Positions 11,002 to 20,884 of a stretch of DNA of 64,000 nucleotides are shown piece by piece (position 1 is the first letter of the stretch; the number at the start of each line of letters is the position of its first letter). Source of the DNA: Oceanimonas marisflavi (GTDB taxonomy: Bacteria; Pseudomonadota; Gammaproteobacteria; Enterobacterales; Aeromonadaceae). The stretch lies in NCBI RefSeq assembly GCF_003049725.1, contig NZ_QAGM01000013.1:34172-98171 (forward strand), given 5' to 3'. Under the pieces are notes generated by a model. It was not told where the DNA came from. It made no database searches and was given only the letters and a program-made list of their open reading frames with translations. Position numbers and translations under genes: made by a program.

Positions 11002-11744
11002 ACCGGGCCATCCAGCATGCGGCGAATGGCGGCCACGGCGGCAATGGACTCGGGATTGTCGCCGTGCACACACAGGGTATGGGCGCTGAGCCTGAGCGGG
11101 CTGCCGTCGATGGCGGTGAGCGGCTCACCGGCGGCAATGCGCCGGGCCTGCTCCACGATCACCTCGGGGGCATGGTGCACGGCGCCGGGCTGACTGCGGG
11201 GCACCAGAAAACCGGCGGCGTCGTAGGCGCGATCGGCAAAGGCCTCAAACCACAGGGTAACGCCATGCTGGTCGGCCAGTTCCTGCGCCGGCTGCGGATT
11301 GGCGGTGGCCATCAGCATCAGCGGCAGGCTGGTATCAAAAGCGGCCACGGCGCGCATAATGGCCGCCAGGATGGCCTGGTTTTTCATCATGTCGTTATAG
11401 AGGGCACCGTGGGGCTTAACGTAGTGCACTCGTGTGCCCTCGGCCCGGCAAATGGCATGCAGTGCGCCCAGCTGGTAGAGCACCATATTTTCCACCTCGG
11501 CGGGTGAAGCGGCCAGGGAGCGGCGGCCAAAGCCCACCAGATCCGGGTAGGCGGGATGAGCGCCCACTTTTACCCCGTGAGACGACGCCAGTGCCACGGT
11601 GCGGCGCATGGTGTCGGGGTCGGCGGCGTGAAAGCCGCAGGCCACGTTGGCCAGGTCCACAAAGGGCATGACCGCCTCGTCCTGCCCCATGGTCCAGGGG
11701 CCGAAGCTTTCTCCCATGTCGGCGTTCAGCTGTAATTTGGCCAT
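10998..11744 (-). CDS. pxpA: 5-oxoprolinase subunit A (LamB/YcsF family)
   Basis: A 248-residue first gene of the pxpABC operon. It has the family N-terminus [12 protein letters not shown], then [27 protein letters not shown] and [12 protein letters not shown]. The complex detoxifies and salvages 5-oxoproline formed spontaneously from glutamine. The gene is divergent from the TerC-family gene. Confidence 0.93.
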   Translation of the reverse strand: MAKLQLNADMGESFGPWTMGQDEAVMPFVDLANVACGFHAADPDTMRRTVALASSHGVKVGAHPAYPDLVGFGRRSLAASPAEVENMVLYQLGALHAICRAEGTRVHYVKPHGALYNDMMKNQAILAAIMRAVAAFDTSLPLMLMATANPQPAQELADQHGVTLWFEAFADRAYDAAGFLVPRSQPGAVHHAPEVIVEQARRIAAGEPLTAIDGSPLRLSAHTLCVHGDNPESIAAVAAIRRMLDGPV

Positions 11745-11815
11745 GATGTTTCGTTCCCTGAATAATGAATAAGTCCCATTTTACTGCGCCGGCGAAACCA
11801 GTGCATGAAAGACTA

Positions 11816-11843
11816 TTGCCAGTGGACGGTTTCCGATTATGAT
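11816..11843 (+). promoter_or_regulatory. Predicted sigma-70 promoter for the TerC-family gene, with a long leader
   Basis: TTGCCA at 11816-11821 and TATGAT at 11838-11843 are separated by 16 bases. A transcript from ~11850 would carry a leader of ~225 bases before the start at 12075. The rest of the 330-base gap (11745-12074) contains no gene. A second weaker TATACT near 12000 is possible. Confidence 0.5.
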
Positions 11844-12074
11844 ATGCGCTCATTTTAACCAAGAGGTCCGGCCAAACGCCGGTGTACGATATGGACTGCT
11901 CGCGAAGTTGCTTGCAACACGCTGTTAATCATTCATTTTCCTGCCTTTCCCCGCTTTTTCCGGCGTCCGCCGTTTTGTTCCGACCTGCTCGCTGCCGTGG
12001 CTATACTCACGTTGCCGGCCTGGCGCGCGTTGTTCGCTGATCCGCTAAACCACATTCTCTTAACGAGGTAAAAC

Positions 12075-13607
12075 ATGGAATTCCTGATGGATCCGTCTGT
12101 GTGGGCGGGTTTGCTGACACTGGTTATTCTTGAAATCGTACTGGGTATCGACAACCTGGTGTTTATCGCCATTCTGGTGAAAAAACTGCCGCCCCATCAG
12201 CGCGACCGGGCGCGGGTGATTGGCCTGACCCTGGCGCTGGTCATGCGGCTGGGTCTGCTGAGCGTGGTGTCCTGGCTGGTAACGCTCACCACGCCGCTGG
12301 TGACCCTGGGTGAGTTCAGCTTCTCGGGCCGGGATCTCATTCTTATGGCCGGTGGTCTGTTCCTGCTGTTCAAGGCCACTTCAGAGCTGCACGAGCGGCT
12401 GGAAGGCAAAATGCACGAGGAGGAGACCAGCAACGTCTACGCCGGTTTTGGCGTGGTGATTGCCCAGATCCTGGTGCTGGATGCGGTGTTCTCGCTCGAC
12501 TCCATTATTACCGCCGTGGGCATGGTGGACAGCCTGGCGGTGATGATGATCGCCGTGGTGGCGGCCATGGTGGTGATGCTGGCGGCCTCCAAATCCCTCA
12601 CCGACTTTGTGAACGCGCACCCCACGGTCGTGGTGCTGTGTCTGAGCTTCCTGCTGATGATCGGTTTCAGCCTGGTGGCGGAAGGCTTTGGTTTCCATAT
12701 TCCCAAGGGCTATCTGTATGCGGCCATTGGCTTCTCTATTCTGATCGAGTTCTTTAACCAGCTGGCCCAGCGCAACAAGGTGCGACAGGAGGCTCACCGG
12801 CCCCTGCGTGAGCGCACCACAGACGCCATTTTCCGGCTGATGGGCGGCAAGGAAAAAACCGAAGACGAGTCTGAGGAAACGCCCAAGCAAACCGAGCAGC
12901 AGGGCTTTGTGGAAGAAGAGCGCAACATGATCAGCGGCGTGCTGTCGCTGGCCGAGCGCTCCATTCGCACCGTGATGACGCCCCGCTCCGACATTGTGTG
13001 GCTGGATGTGAACGACACCCGGGAAGAGCAGGTGGCGGAGCTGATGGCCTCGTCTCACAGCCAGTTTCCGGTGTGCGACGGCGAGCTCGACAACCTGCTG
13101 GGGGTGGTGCGCGCCAAGGATCTGATGGCCGGTCTGAAGGCGGGCAAAACCCTGGCCGAGCTGGCCGAAGGCGGCACTCCCATTATTGTGCCCGACAGCA
13201 TCAGCGTGATCCGCCTGCTCAATGTGCTGCGCGACGCCCGCGGTAACATGGTGCTGGTGAACGACGAGTTCGGCACCGTACAAGGCCTGGTAACGCCTCA
13301 CGATCTGCTGGAAGCCATTGTGGGTGAGTTTCTCGACGAAGACGAAGATCCGGAAGTGATCACCGAAGACAACGGCTGGCTGGTGAAGGGCAGCACGGAT
13401 CTGCACTATCTGGAGCAGGTGCTGGCGCGCAAGGGACTGGTGGACCCGGACGACGAATACGCTACCCTGGCGGGCATGCTGCTGGCGCTGGCCGGCCAGC
13501 TGCCGGAAGCCGGCGCGGTGTTCGAGCATGAAGATCTGCGCTTTGAGGTAACGGAAGTGGAAGACTTCCGCATCGCCCAAGTGCGTATTACCCCGCTGGC
13601 CGCCTGA
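12075..13607 (+). CDS. TerC-family membrane protein with CBS pair and CorC/HlyC domain (YoaE/YegH type)
   Basis: This 510-residue protein has seven or so N-terminal membrane helices of the TerC fold ([39 protein letters not shown], each with the Asp-containing helix motif). Two CBS modules follow (~residues 300-420), then a CorC_HlyC domain. TerC proteins are linked to metal-ion efflux, notably Mn export for some members. The SD-like GAGG before the ATG and the divergent pxp operon fix the start. The cation handled by this member is not deducible. Confidence 0.88.
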   Translation: MEFLMDPSVWAGLLTLVILEIVLGIDNLVFIAILVKKLPPHQRDRARVIGLTLALVMRLGLLSVVSWLVTLTTPLVTLGEFSFSGRDLILMAGGLFLLFKATSELHERLEGKMHEEETSNVYAGFGVVIAQILVLDAVFSLDSIITAVGMVDSLAVMMIAVVAAMVVMLAASKSLTDFVNAHPTVVVLCLSFLLMIGFSLVAEGFGFHIPKGYLYAAIGFSILIEFFNQLAQRNKVRQEAHRPLRERTTDAIFRLMGGKEKTEDESEETPKQTEQQGFVEEERNMISGVLSLAERSIRTVMTPRSDIVWLDVNDTREEQVAELMASSHSQFPVCDGELDNLLGVVRAKDLMAGLKAGKTLAELAEGGTPIIVPDSISVIRLLNVLRDARGNMVLVNDEFGTVQGLVTPHDLLEAIVGEFLDEDEDPEVITEDNGWLVKGSTDLHYLEQVLARKGLVDPDDEYATLAGMLLALAGQLPEAGAVFEHEDLRFEVTEVEDFRIAQVRITPLAA

Positions 13608-13624
13608 GCCGGCGGTTAATCAGC

Positions 13625-13651
13625 AAGGGAGCACGATGTGCTCCCTTTTTT
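13625..13651 (+). terminator. Rho-independent terminator after TerC-family gene
   Basis: A perfect 10-bp stem AAGGGAGCAC / GTGCTCCCTT with a GAT loop and a T-run. Confidence 0.9.
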
Positions 13652-13666
13652 GTCTGCACCTTCCCA

Positions 13667-14080
13667 TGCGAAGCAGCAGCGCGGTTGCGCTCCGCCGACA
13701 CGCTTCGTTGAATGCCACTCACTAAAAAGCCTGCTGCGAACATATGCAATGTTCGTTCAGGCTTCTTTACTTCGTCACGGCGAGCAAGCTCGCCCCATGG
13801 ACGCTCGGCAAATGCTTCTGACCGCCAAGGATGGCGGGAATGCCGGAAATGCAGGAGCAACTTTTCGGCCCTGGCATTTGACGGTCGGCTACGGCAATCC
13901 CCGCTGTTGCCTCATGTAACATCGGCGTTGTTTTCATACAGTCAGCGCTGTGCGTACCGAGAAGGGCAAAGGGTGTCTGCTTCGCCGCGCCCTTCGCGCC
14001 ATGGATGGCGCAACGGAGCCTACATGGATGTATTTACGGCGTGCCGGCGAAGTAGTGCGCTTTGACCGACGGTAGTGCAC
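13667..14080. repeat. Dispersed repeat, copy A (~410 bp)
   Basis: This gene-free stretch between convergent genes shares many blocks, in the same order, with 38642-38934. They include CGCCGACACGCTTC, GGACGCTCGGCAAATGC, GGCATTTGACG, CAAAGGGTGTCTG, GCGCCATGGATGGCGCA and GAAGTAGTGCGCTTTG-like ends. Inverted 11-base sequences lie near the ends (13693-13703 and 14039-14049, one mismatch). Copy A has extra internal sequence including a hairpin at 13728-13764. The short open frames here are not convincing genes. Confidence 0.8.
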
Positions 14081-14127
14081 GGCCCTGAAAACGATCAGAT
14101 TTGTGACTAAGTGACACGCTTCAAGCC

Positions 14128-14667
14128 TTACAAAACCTGCTCTATCGCCGCCTTCAGCCGCTTGCTCTCGGGCCCGGTAATGCTGGAAAACACCTCGGTC
14201 ACCCGGCCTTCCCGGTCGATCACGAACTTGTAGAAGTTCCAGCGGGGCTGCTTGCCGGTCTGGCGGGTGATCTCCCTGAAAATGGGATGGGCATCGTCGC
14301 CTTTCACGCTCACCGGCGCCGCCATGTCAAAGGTCACGCCGTAATTCACAAAGCACATTTCCGCCGCTTCGGCCTCGCTCTTGGCCTCCTGCTTGAAGTC
14401 GTTGGACGGAAAGCCCACCACCTTTAACCCCTGATCCTTGTATTGCTGATGCAGGGCTTCCAGCCCCTCAAACTGGCCGGTAAAGCCGCAGTGGCTGGCG
14501 GTGTTTACCACCAGCAGCGGCTGACCGGCAAACTGGCGCATGTCCAGGGTGGTGTCGGAATGCAGCCGGGGCAGCTGGTGCTCATACAGAGCGGCGGTAT
14601 TCGGCTCCGTGGCCATGGCGGAAGAACAAAACAGGGCGGTGCACATAGTGCCGATCAGTCGTTTCAT
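14128..14667 (-). CDS. Periplasmic glutathione peroxidase-family thiol peroxidase
   Basis: A 179-residue GPx-fold protein with an N-terminal signal peptide (MKRLIGTMCTALFCSSAMA). The peroxidatic cysteine lies in NTASHCGFTGQ, with the conserved Gln in FPSNDFKQEA and the Trp-Asn pair in RWNFYKFVID. Cysteine replaces the selenocysteine of animal enzymes, so it probably uses thioredoxin-like reductants on peroxides. The start at 14667 is preferred to 14688 because it begins the signal peptide and follows AAAGGA. Confidence 0.88.
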   Translation of the reverse strand: MKRLIGTMCTALFCSSAMATEPNTAALYEHQLPRLHSDTTLDMRQFAGQPLLVVNTASHCGFTGQFEGLEALHQQYKDQGLKVVGFPSNDFKQEAKSEAEAAEMCFVNYGVTFDMAAPVSVKGDDAHPIFREITRQTGKQPRWNFYKFVIDREGRVTEVFSSITGPESKRLKAAIEQVL

Positions 14668-14726
14668 TTCATGCGTCCTTTTCATCATGAACGGTAATCA
14701 ACAGACCCGGCGGCGGCCAAAATGCT

Positions 14727-15698
14727 TCACCACCAGCGGTTGCGGTGCAGCCAGAACCCCAGGCCGCCGCCCAGAGCCAGCAGGCCCAGGAAGAAAATCC
14801 AGAAGGCGGCGGGGTTGTCGGCCCCCGGCATGCCCGCCAGGTTGATGCCGAACAGGCCGGTAAGAAAGCTGGCGGGCAGAAACAGCAGCGCCATAATCGA
14901 CATCTGATAGGCGCGCTGGTTGGTGGCCTCGGCCATCAGGTTATTGACCTCGTCCGCCAGCACGGCGGTGCGGGCCACGCCGGCGTCGAGATCGTCCAGC
15001 CAGCGGCGCAGCCGGTCGGCAATGTCGAGCAGGCGGCGGCGATCGTCGTCGTTCAGCCAGCCGATTTTCTCGCTGGCCAGCCTCGCCACCAGATCCCGCT
15101 GGGGGGAAAGGTAACGGCGCACCAGAATCAGTTGTTTGCGAATACGGCCCAGCTGCCCCTGAGCCGGACTTTCCCGCTCCAGAATGCGCTCTTCCAGCTC
15201 CAGAATTTGATCGTGCAGGCTTTCCACAAACTCGCCGGCCCGGTCGGTGAGGGCGTCGCACATTTCCACCAGCCAGTCCCCTTGGGTGACCGGGCCCTCG
15301 CTGTCGGCGAGCTGATCGTATACGTCCTGCTCCGACAGCAGGGGCCGGTGCCGGCTGCTGATAATAAGCTGGGGCGTGATGTAAATGCGCAGCGCCACCA
15401 TCTCTTCCGGGCTGTCGCCCTGATTGTGGTTAATGCCCCGCAGGGTCAGCAGCAGGTTATCGCCCTGGCGCACCAGTTTGGGCCGGCTGCTCTGGCCCAG
15501 CAGGGTCTCCCGGGCGCTGTCGTGAATCAGCGGCGTGGTTTGCAGCCAGCCGGCGATCTCGGGCTGCTCATAGTCCAGATGCAGCCATACCGGCTCTGCT
15601 GTGGTGGCCGCCAGTTCGGCCTCCGCCGCCAATGGTTTGAACCCGCCCTTGCTGCTGAGCTGCAGGCGGTAAATGCACTGTTTCGGCAACTGTTCCAT
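14727..15698 (-). CDS. zntB: Zinc transporter ZntB (CorA family)
   Basis: This 323-residue protein has a large soluble N-terminal domain and two C-terminal membrane helices, with the GxN pore motif as FGINLAGMPG, matching ZntB more than Mg-type CorA. Aromatic and charged residues NRWW end the chain. ZntB mediates zinc (and cadmium) transport across the inner membrane. It lies upstream of gpx on the same strand with a 59-base gap. Confidence 0.85.
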   Translation of the reverse strand: MEQLPKQCIYRLQLSSKGGFKPLAAEAELAATTAEPVWLHLDYEQPEIAGWLQTTPLIHDSARETLLGQSSRPKLVRQGDNLLLTLRGINHNQGDSPEEMVALRIYITPQLIISSRHRPLLSEQDVYDQLADSEGPVTQGDWLVEMCDALTDRAGEFVESLHDQILELEERILERESPAQGQLGRIRKQLILVRRYLSPQRDLVARLASEKIGWLNDDDRRRLLDIADRLRRWLDDLDAGVARTAVLADEVNNLMAEATNQRAYQMSIMALLFLPASFLTGLFGINLAGMPGADNPAAFWIFFLGLLALGGGLGFWLHRNRWW

Positions 15699-15840
15699 CG
15701 GCCTTTCTCCTCCCCATCCGAAAGCACCAGCTTATAGCAAGGTGGTGCTGGGTTCATGCGACGCTTTATGTTTTTGCTGTGAAACAGTGACAACGGCGGT
15801 GAGTATTGCCGTACTGAAGATGTCAGGTGGTTGAGGAAAT

Positions 15841-16503
15841 ATGATGCGAGCCAGGCTTGTAATGCTACTTGCCCTGCTCTGCACCGGTTGCGGTGCGGCG
15901 AGTGAGTGGCGGCCGGTGGGGGAGCAGGGGCAAGCCCTGTATCTGGTGGATCACGGCCGGCATGTGGGGCTGGTGCTGCCGGCGGTGGGATTGCAGCGGC
16001 ACCTGCCAGCACTGAAAAAAGCCTTTCCAGCCGCCGGGTTGATTGAATTGGGCTGGGGCGACCGGGCCTTTTATCAGCATGAGCAAGCGGGGGCCGGACT
16101 GGCATTGCGGGCCCTGCTCTGGCCCACGGATGCCGTGCTGCACCTGGTGCCGTTGTCGCAGTCACCGGCGGTGGCGTTTGCCGGGTTGTCGGTGCTGGAA
16201 CTGAGCGTACCCCCCGCCGGCATGGAGCGGCTGCTGGGCGAGGTGGCGGCGTCCTTTGCCCGCAACGAGGCGGGCAATTTAAGGGGTGTGGGCGCGGGGC
16301 GCTATGGCGGCGGCCGCTTTTATGCCTCGGTGGAGTCCTATCATCTGCTGCACACCTGCAACACCTGGGTGGCCCGGCGGCTGGTGGCGGCGGGGCTGCC
16401 CCTGCGTCCGGCGCTGGCGTTTACCGCCGGGGCACTGATGCGCCAGGCTGCCTGCTGCGCCAAAGAGGAGTATGCTCAGCCTATTCCTCACATAACTGAC
16501 TGA
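15841..16503 (+). CDS. DUF2459-family predicted lipoprotein
   Basis: A 220-residue protein with a signal sequence ending at a lipobox-like LLCTGC, so residue ~18 may be lipidated. The C-terminal half contains YHLLHTCNTWVARRL, which I associate with the DUF2459/TIGR02117 family. Function is unknown. It ends 3 bases before the ABC exporter gene, suggesting cotranscription. Confidence 0.72.
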   Translation: MMRARLVMLLALLCTGCGAASEWRPVGEQGQALYLVDHGRHVGLVLPAVGLQRHLPALKKAFPAAGLIELGWGDRAFYQHEQAGAGLALRALLWPTDAVLHLVPLSQSPAVAFAGLSVLELSVPPAGMERLLGEVAASFARNEAGNLRGVGAGRYGGGRFYASVESYHLLHTCNTWVARRLVAAGLPLRPALAFTAGALMRQAACCAKEEYAQPIPHITD

Positions 16504-16506
16504 CCT

Positions 16507-18306
16507 ATGCGCCACGGCTCTTATCACCCGGATATGGATGATGCCACCATCAATATTCGCACCCTGAAAACCCTGCTCCCCTACCTGCTGCCCTGGAAGG
16601 GCCGCATTGGCCTGGCGCTGTGCTGCCTGGTGGCGGCCAAGCTGGCCAGCGTGGGCCTGCCCTTTATTCTCAAGCACATAGTGGACGGCATGGATGCCGC
16701 CGTGAGCACGGTGGTGGCCCTGCCCCTGGGGTTGCTGCTGGCCTATGGCACGGTGCGTTTTGCCAACGTGCTGTTTGGGGAAATTCGCGACGCCCTGTTT
16801 GGCCGGGTCACCGAGCGGGCCATGCGGCGCATTGGCCTGAATGTTTTCAATCACCTGCACCGGCTGGAGCTCGACTTTCACCTCAACCGCAGCACCGGCG
16901 GCCTGTCCCGCGATATAGAGAGAGGCGTGACCGGGGTGGGCTTTTTGCTGCGTTTTATGGTGTTCAATATTGTGCCCACCCTGCTGGAAATCGGTCTGGT
17001 GGTAGGGCTGTTGCTGCTCAATTACTCGGTATGGTTTGCTCTCATTACCCTGGGGGCTGTGGTGGTATATGTGGCCTGGTCGGTGGTGGCCACCGACTGG
17101 CGTACCCGTTATGTGCGCGCCGCCAACAAGGCCGACTCGCAAACCCACAGCCGGGCGGTAGACAGCCTGCTCAACTTTGAAACGGTGAAATACTTCAACA
17201 ACGAGCAATATGAGGCGGGCCGTTACGACCAGGAGCTGGCCGAGTGGGAGCGGGCCCGGCGCAACAACCGGCTCAGCCTGTTTGCCCTGAACGGCGGCCA
17301 GGCGCTGATCATCGCCCTGGCCATGACCGCCATGATGATACTGGCGGGCCAGCAGGTGGTGGCGGGCACCATGACCCTGGGCGATTTTGTGCTGATCAAC
17401 GCCTTTATGATGCAGCTGTTTCTGCCGCTCAACTTTCTCGGCTTTGTCTACCGGGAGATGAAGGGCTCGCTGGCCAACATTGAGCGCATGTTTGCCCTGC
17501 TGCGTCGCCGGCCGCAAATCAACGATGCGGAAAATGCCCCCGAGCTTAAGGTCACTCAGGGGGAAATCGAGTTTCGCAACGTCAGCTTTGGTTACCGTCC
17601 CGACCGGCAAATTCTGCATGACCTCAGCTTTACCCTTAGGCCGCAACAAAAGCTGGCGGTGGTGGGGGCCAGCGGCTCGGGCAAGTCGACCCTGGTCAAG
17701 CTGCTGTTTCGCTTTTACGAGGTGAACGCAGGCGCCATTCTGATCGACGGCCAGGATATTCGCGAAGTGAGCCAGGCCTCGCTGCGCCGGGCCATCGGCA
17801 TTGTGCCGCAAGACACGGTGCTGTTTAACGCCTCCATTTACGACAACATTCGTTACGGCCGCATCGACGCCAGCGAGGAAGAGGTGAACGAGGCCATACG
17901 CCTGGCCCACCTCAGCGACTTTATCGCCAGTCTGCCGGAAGGCAGCGCCACTCTGGTGGGAGAGCGCGGGCTTAAACTGAGCGGCGGCGAAAAGCAGCGG
18001 GTGGCCATTGCCCGCACCATTTTAAAGCGCCCGCCGATACTGGTGTTTGACGAGGCCACCTCGTCATTGGACAGCCGCTCCGAACGCAGCATATTGCAGG
18101 CCATTCGCGAGGTGTCCCGGGGCCAGAGCAGTCTGGTGATCGCCCACCGCTTGTCCACCATAGTGGACGCCGACCATATTCTGGTGATGCAGGAAGGGCG
18201 CATTGCCGAGCAGGGCAATCACGAGCGGCTGCTGGCGCAGGACGGCCTTTACGCCCAGCTGTGGCGGCTGCAACAGCAGCAAAAGCAACGGGAGCAACTC
18301 GCATGA
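16507..18306 (+). CDS. ATM1/HMT1-type ABC exporter (fused permease-ATPase)
   Basis: A 599-residue half-transporter. Six membrane helices span ~residues 30-320, followed by an ATPase domain with Walker A GASGSGKST, signature LSGGEKQR, Walker B ILVFDEATSSLD and switch His in IAHRLST. The sequence LNRSTGGLSRDIERG and KYFNNEQYE near the helices are typical of ATM1-like exporters, which move glutathione-linked metal or persulfide compounds. It overlaps the DUF1294 gene by 4 bases. Confidence 0.88.
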   Translation: MRHGSYHPDMDDATINIRTLKTLLPYLLPWKGRIGLALCCLVAAKLASVGLPFILKHIVDGMDAAVSTVVALPLGLLLAYGTVRFANVLFGEIRDALFGRVTERAMRRIGLNVFNHLHRLELDFHLNRSTGGLSRDIERGVTGVGFLLRFMVFNIVPTLLEIGLVVGLLLLNYSVWFALITLGAVVVYVAWSVVATDWRTRYVRAANKADSQTHSRAVDSLLNFETVKYFNNEQYEAGRYDQELAEWERARRNNRLSLFALNGGQALIIALAMTAMMILAGQQVVAGTMTLGDFVLINAFMMQLFLPLNFLGFVYREMKGSLANIERMFALLRRRPQINDAENAPELKVTQGEIEFRNVSFGYRPDRQILHDLSFTLRPQQKLAVVGASGSGKSTLVKLLFRFYEVNAGAILIDGQDIREVSQASLRRAIGIVPQDTVLFNASIYDNIRYGRIDASEEEVNEAIRLAHLSDFIASLPEGSATLVGERGLKLSGGEKQRVAIARTILKRPPILVFDEATSSLDSRSERSILQAIREVSRGQSSLVIAHRLSTIVDADHILVMQEGRIAEQGNHERLLAQDGLYAQLWRLQQQQKQREQLA

Positions 18307-18587
18307 TTAGAATTTATGCCGGGCTGGCGCTGTGGTATGCGGTGCTCAGCCTTGTCACCTTTGGCGTGTACTGGTGGGACAAGCGTGCCGCCCGCCTGGG
18401 GCAATGGCGGGTGCGTGAGCGCACCCTGCACGGGCTGGCACTGCTGGGCGGCTGGCCCGGTGCCTGGCTGGCGCGGCACTGGCTTCGGCACAAATCGCGC
18501 AAGCCCTCGTTTCAGGCGGTGTTCTGGCTGACGGTGCTGCTGAACCTGCTGCTGCCGGTGGCGCTGTGGTGGGCGCGCTGGGAGTAA
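18303..18587 (+). CDS. DUF1294-family small membrane protein
   Basis: A 94-residue protein with three predicted helices and the family features YWWDKRAAR, RERTLHGLALLGGWPGAW and HKSRKPSF. The start is the ATG overlapping the exporter stop (ATGA). Function is unknown. Confidence 0.8.
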   Translation: MIRIYAGLALWYAVLSLVTFGVYWWDKRAARLGQWRVRERTLHGLALLGGWPGAWLARHWLRHKSRKPSFQAVFWLTVLLNLLLPVALWWARWE

Positions 18588-18626
18588 TACCTATACTGGC
18601 AGAAGATCCTGTTTGCGGAAATCGCC

Positions 18627-19256
18627 ATGCGCTCTCGTCTGTTTGCCATGCTGTTGTCCTTGCTGGTGGTGGTGCCGGCACAGGCGCTGACCTTTACCCC
18701 GGCCGAGATACTGAGCTGGAAGCAGGAACGTTTTGAGGGCCGCACCGGTTACCGGCTGGTGCCCGACCCCGAACTGGGGCGGCAGGTGCTTCGGGCCGAG
18801 AGTCGGGGAGCGGCCTCGGGGCTGTTTTACGAGGGCCGTATCGATCTGCAGGCCACCCCCTGGCTCAGCTGGCAGTGGCGGGTTGAGCGGTTTTCGGGCA
18901 CCACCGATGAGCGCGACAAGGCCGGCGACGACTTTGCCCTGCGGGTGTATGTGGTGGTGCGCGACGGCTGGACCCGGCTCAGCAGCAAGGCCATCAGTTA
19001 TGTGTGGACCCGCGAGGTGCCGGCGGGGCGGCACTGGCCCAATCCCTTTGCCGGCAACAAGGCCATGATGCTGGCGCTGCAGCAGGGGCCGGCCTCGGGC
19101 TGGGTGCGGGAAAAACGTAACCTCAGAGACGATCTGCGCCGGCTGTTCGGCAAGGACTTTCGCTACCTTGAGGCGGTGGCCATCATGACTGACGCTGACA
19201 ATGGCGGCGGCACCGCTGTCGGCTATTATGGCGACCTCGTCTTCAGCCGTGAATAA
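18627..19256 (+). CDS. DUF3047-family secreted protein
   Basis: A 209-residue protein with a signal peptide ending near PAQA. Conserved pieces include LSWQWRVERF, RDKAGDDFALRVYVV, SYVWTREVPAG and AIMTDADNGGGTAVGYYGD, matching DUF3047. It is probably periplasmic with a beta-sandwich fold. No function is known. It is the last gene of the plus-strand run from 15841 and ends 6 bases from the opposing BCCT stop. Confidence 0.78.
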   Translation: MRSRLFAMLLSLLVVVPAQALTFTPAEILSWKQERFEGRTGYRLVPDPELGRQVLRAESRGAASGLFYEGRIDLQATPWLSWQWRVERFSGTTDERDKAGDDFALRVYVVVRDGWTRLSSKAISYVWTREVPAGRHWPNPFAGNKAMMLALQQGPASGWVREKRNLRDDLRRLFGKDFRYLEAVAIMTDADNGGGTAVGYYGDLVFSRE

Positions 19257-19262
19257 CGGCGC

Positions 19263-20480
19263 TCAGTTTACCCACTCCAGTTTGCGGTAATCCATGCGGT
19301 TGGCGGCGGGGGAGCCGGCAATGGCCAGCACCTCGGCGCGCTTGTACAGCAGCATATAGCCGGCACAGGCAAAGAACAGCCCGATCACCAGGGCGCCCAC
19401 CCACTGAATCTCCAGAAAATCCAGCTGGAACAGCAGAGTCAGGGCGGCCAGCGCCACCAGATGACCCGCCAGATAGCGCCCCTTGCCCAGTTTCGCCACC
19501 GACAGGCCGAGGTTGTCGCTATAGAGCCGTATCAGCGAGTCCAGGGAGTTGATCACCATGGAGATCCCCACCACCACCATGGCCCAGTTAAAGACACCGG
19601 CGGTGCTCAGCTCGTTGATGTGGAAGTAATAGAGCACGCTGAACCAGGTGCCGATGGCCAGGGACGGAAAGATCAGCATGGCCGCCAGCAGCTGCCAGGT
19701 GCGCAGGCCACCCGCGAAACGGGCGGTAAACTGGCCGATCATGATGCTCCAGGAGAACCACCAGTACAGATAGAACTCGTGGTAGTCATTGATGGGCAGC
19801 ACAAAACGGTGCAGGTTGCCGAAATAGTCCCCCAGCAGGGCAAAGGTGCCGGCAAACTCCCCAAGGGCATTGCCGGTGCCAATAAAGGCGCTGCCCCACA
19901 TGGCGGCAATCAGGGCAAGAAACAGCCAGCTGGTGCCCAGGCTGAGTATTTTCACGTAGCGCAGGCTGGTGCTGGAATAGACGGCGGCGGCGATCACCAG
20001 CAACACAATCAGATAAAAGCTTCCCACCACGGTACTGCCGTCGCCCACGTCCGGTATATACCAGGGCAGGTTGCTCAGCAGCAAAAAGGCGGTAAAGGCG
20101 CAGGTGCCGATGATCACCAGGTTGTTGATGAACTTGACCGGCGCCAGCTCAAAAAAGCCGACCCTGGGCTCGATAACGCAGAAATAGAAGCAGGTCAGAA
20201 AGTAAAACCCCCAGATCAGAAAGCCCCAGAAGCCGAACTCGATGGCCAGCGGGTTGCTGAAGGCGTATTCCGGGCTGGCGGCCAGATCGGCGTAGCCGGC
20301 GAACTCGGTGAGCGGGAACATGATCAGGCCCACGTCCAGACCTGAGGTAAACAGAATGGCGATAAAGGTGAAGGTGTGCACCGGGGTAACGCCGATACAG
20401 CGGATATTGCCCCAGCGGTAAAGGATCAGGGCGATGGCGACGAAGGTAAGCAGGATCCCTGCAGACAGCAATGTGGTCAT
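19263..20480 (-). CDS. Short BCCT-family transporter
   Basis: A 405-residue membrane protein with ~12 helices. The BCCT hallmark around the aromatic box is visible as YLYWWFSWSIMIGQFTARF, and TSGLDVGLIMFPLTEFA matches the Gly-rich TM3 region. Typical BCCT carriers are 500-680 residues, so this is a compact form. The family imports betaine, choline, carnitine or DMSP with sodium or protons. A BetI-like palindrome upstream (20685-20698) favours choline or betaine, by inference only. Confidence 0.82.
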   Translation of the reverse strand: MTTLLSAGILLTFVAIALILYRWGNIRCIGVTPVHTFTFIAILFTSGLDVGLIMFPLTEFAGYADLAASPEYAFSNPLAIEFGFWGFLIWGFYFLTCFYFCVIEPRVGFFELAPVKFINNLVIIGTCAFTAFLLLSNLPWYIPDVGDGSTVVGSFYLIVLLVIAAAVYSSTSLRYVKILSLGTSWLFLALIAAMWGSAFIGTGNALGEFAGTFALLGDYFGNLHRFVLPINDYHEFYLYWWFSWSIMIGQFTARFAGGLRTWQLLAAMLIFPSLAIGTWFSVLYYFHINELSTAGVFNWAMVVVGISMVINSLDSLIRLYSDNLGLSVAKLGKGRYLAGHLVALAALTLLFQLDFLEIQWVGALVIGLFFACAGYMLLYKRAEVLAIAGSPAANRMDYRKLEWVN

Positions 20481-20884
20481 TGTTGTTTGCCTCCGGTTAT
20501 TTCCTTATTCATCAAAGACACTGTGTTTTCTCCTGTTGTTGATCCACAAAAGGAGCTTCCATGTGCGCAGCGCGGGCTTGCGCAGATCAGGTCTTAACTA
20601 TCGCCCGATCGGTGGCGGCTGCCTTCGATTGCGATAGGTAAAAACTGAATGGACGCTGATGCGATATTGCTCGTCTAATATTTAATTGAACGTTCAATCA
20701 ATAATGAGAAGACTAAAGGTTAGGGGTGTAATGATCAACCCCTGTCGGCCGATAACGTGATCCCGACAAGCGAACAGGACGTATAAGTGTCTGACTGAAC
20801 GAAGTGTTGTTGTGAAAGGGAGTCTGGTGGATCTGTATTAATTAGCTTAGTGTCGTTAGGTTTTTTTGAAGGCCGGGGTGCGCA
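20481..20884. promoter_or_regulatory. 404-bp gene-free upstream region of the BCCT gene
   Basis: No credible coding sequence is seen. It contains the BetI-like palindrome at 20685-20698 and a small inverted repeat AGGGGT / ACCCCT near 20717-20740. Confidence 0.5.
20685..20698. promoter_or_regulatory. BetI-like operator
   Basis: The perfect 14-base palindrome ATTGAACGTTCAAT matches the site I associate with the choline-responsive TetR repressor BetI. On the minus strand it sits between TTGATT and ATTAGA (16-base spacing), as an operator overlapping a promoter would, ~205 bases upstream of the BCCT start. No betI gene is in the window. Confidence 0.6.

Noticed and set aside
11745..12074. yybP-ykoY manganese riboswitch upstream of the TerC-family gene
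   Set aside because: I could not find the characteristic GGGGAGTA-type core in the leader.
13712..14065. Protein gene in repeat copy A (frame sharing GQRVS..RHGW..GAY with copy B)
   Set aside because: The shared peptide follows from shared DNA. There is no ribosome site, copy B has no matching full frame, and both strands are open in several frames.
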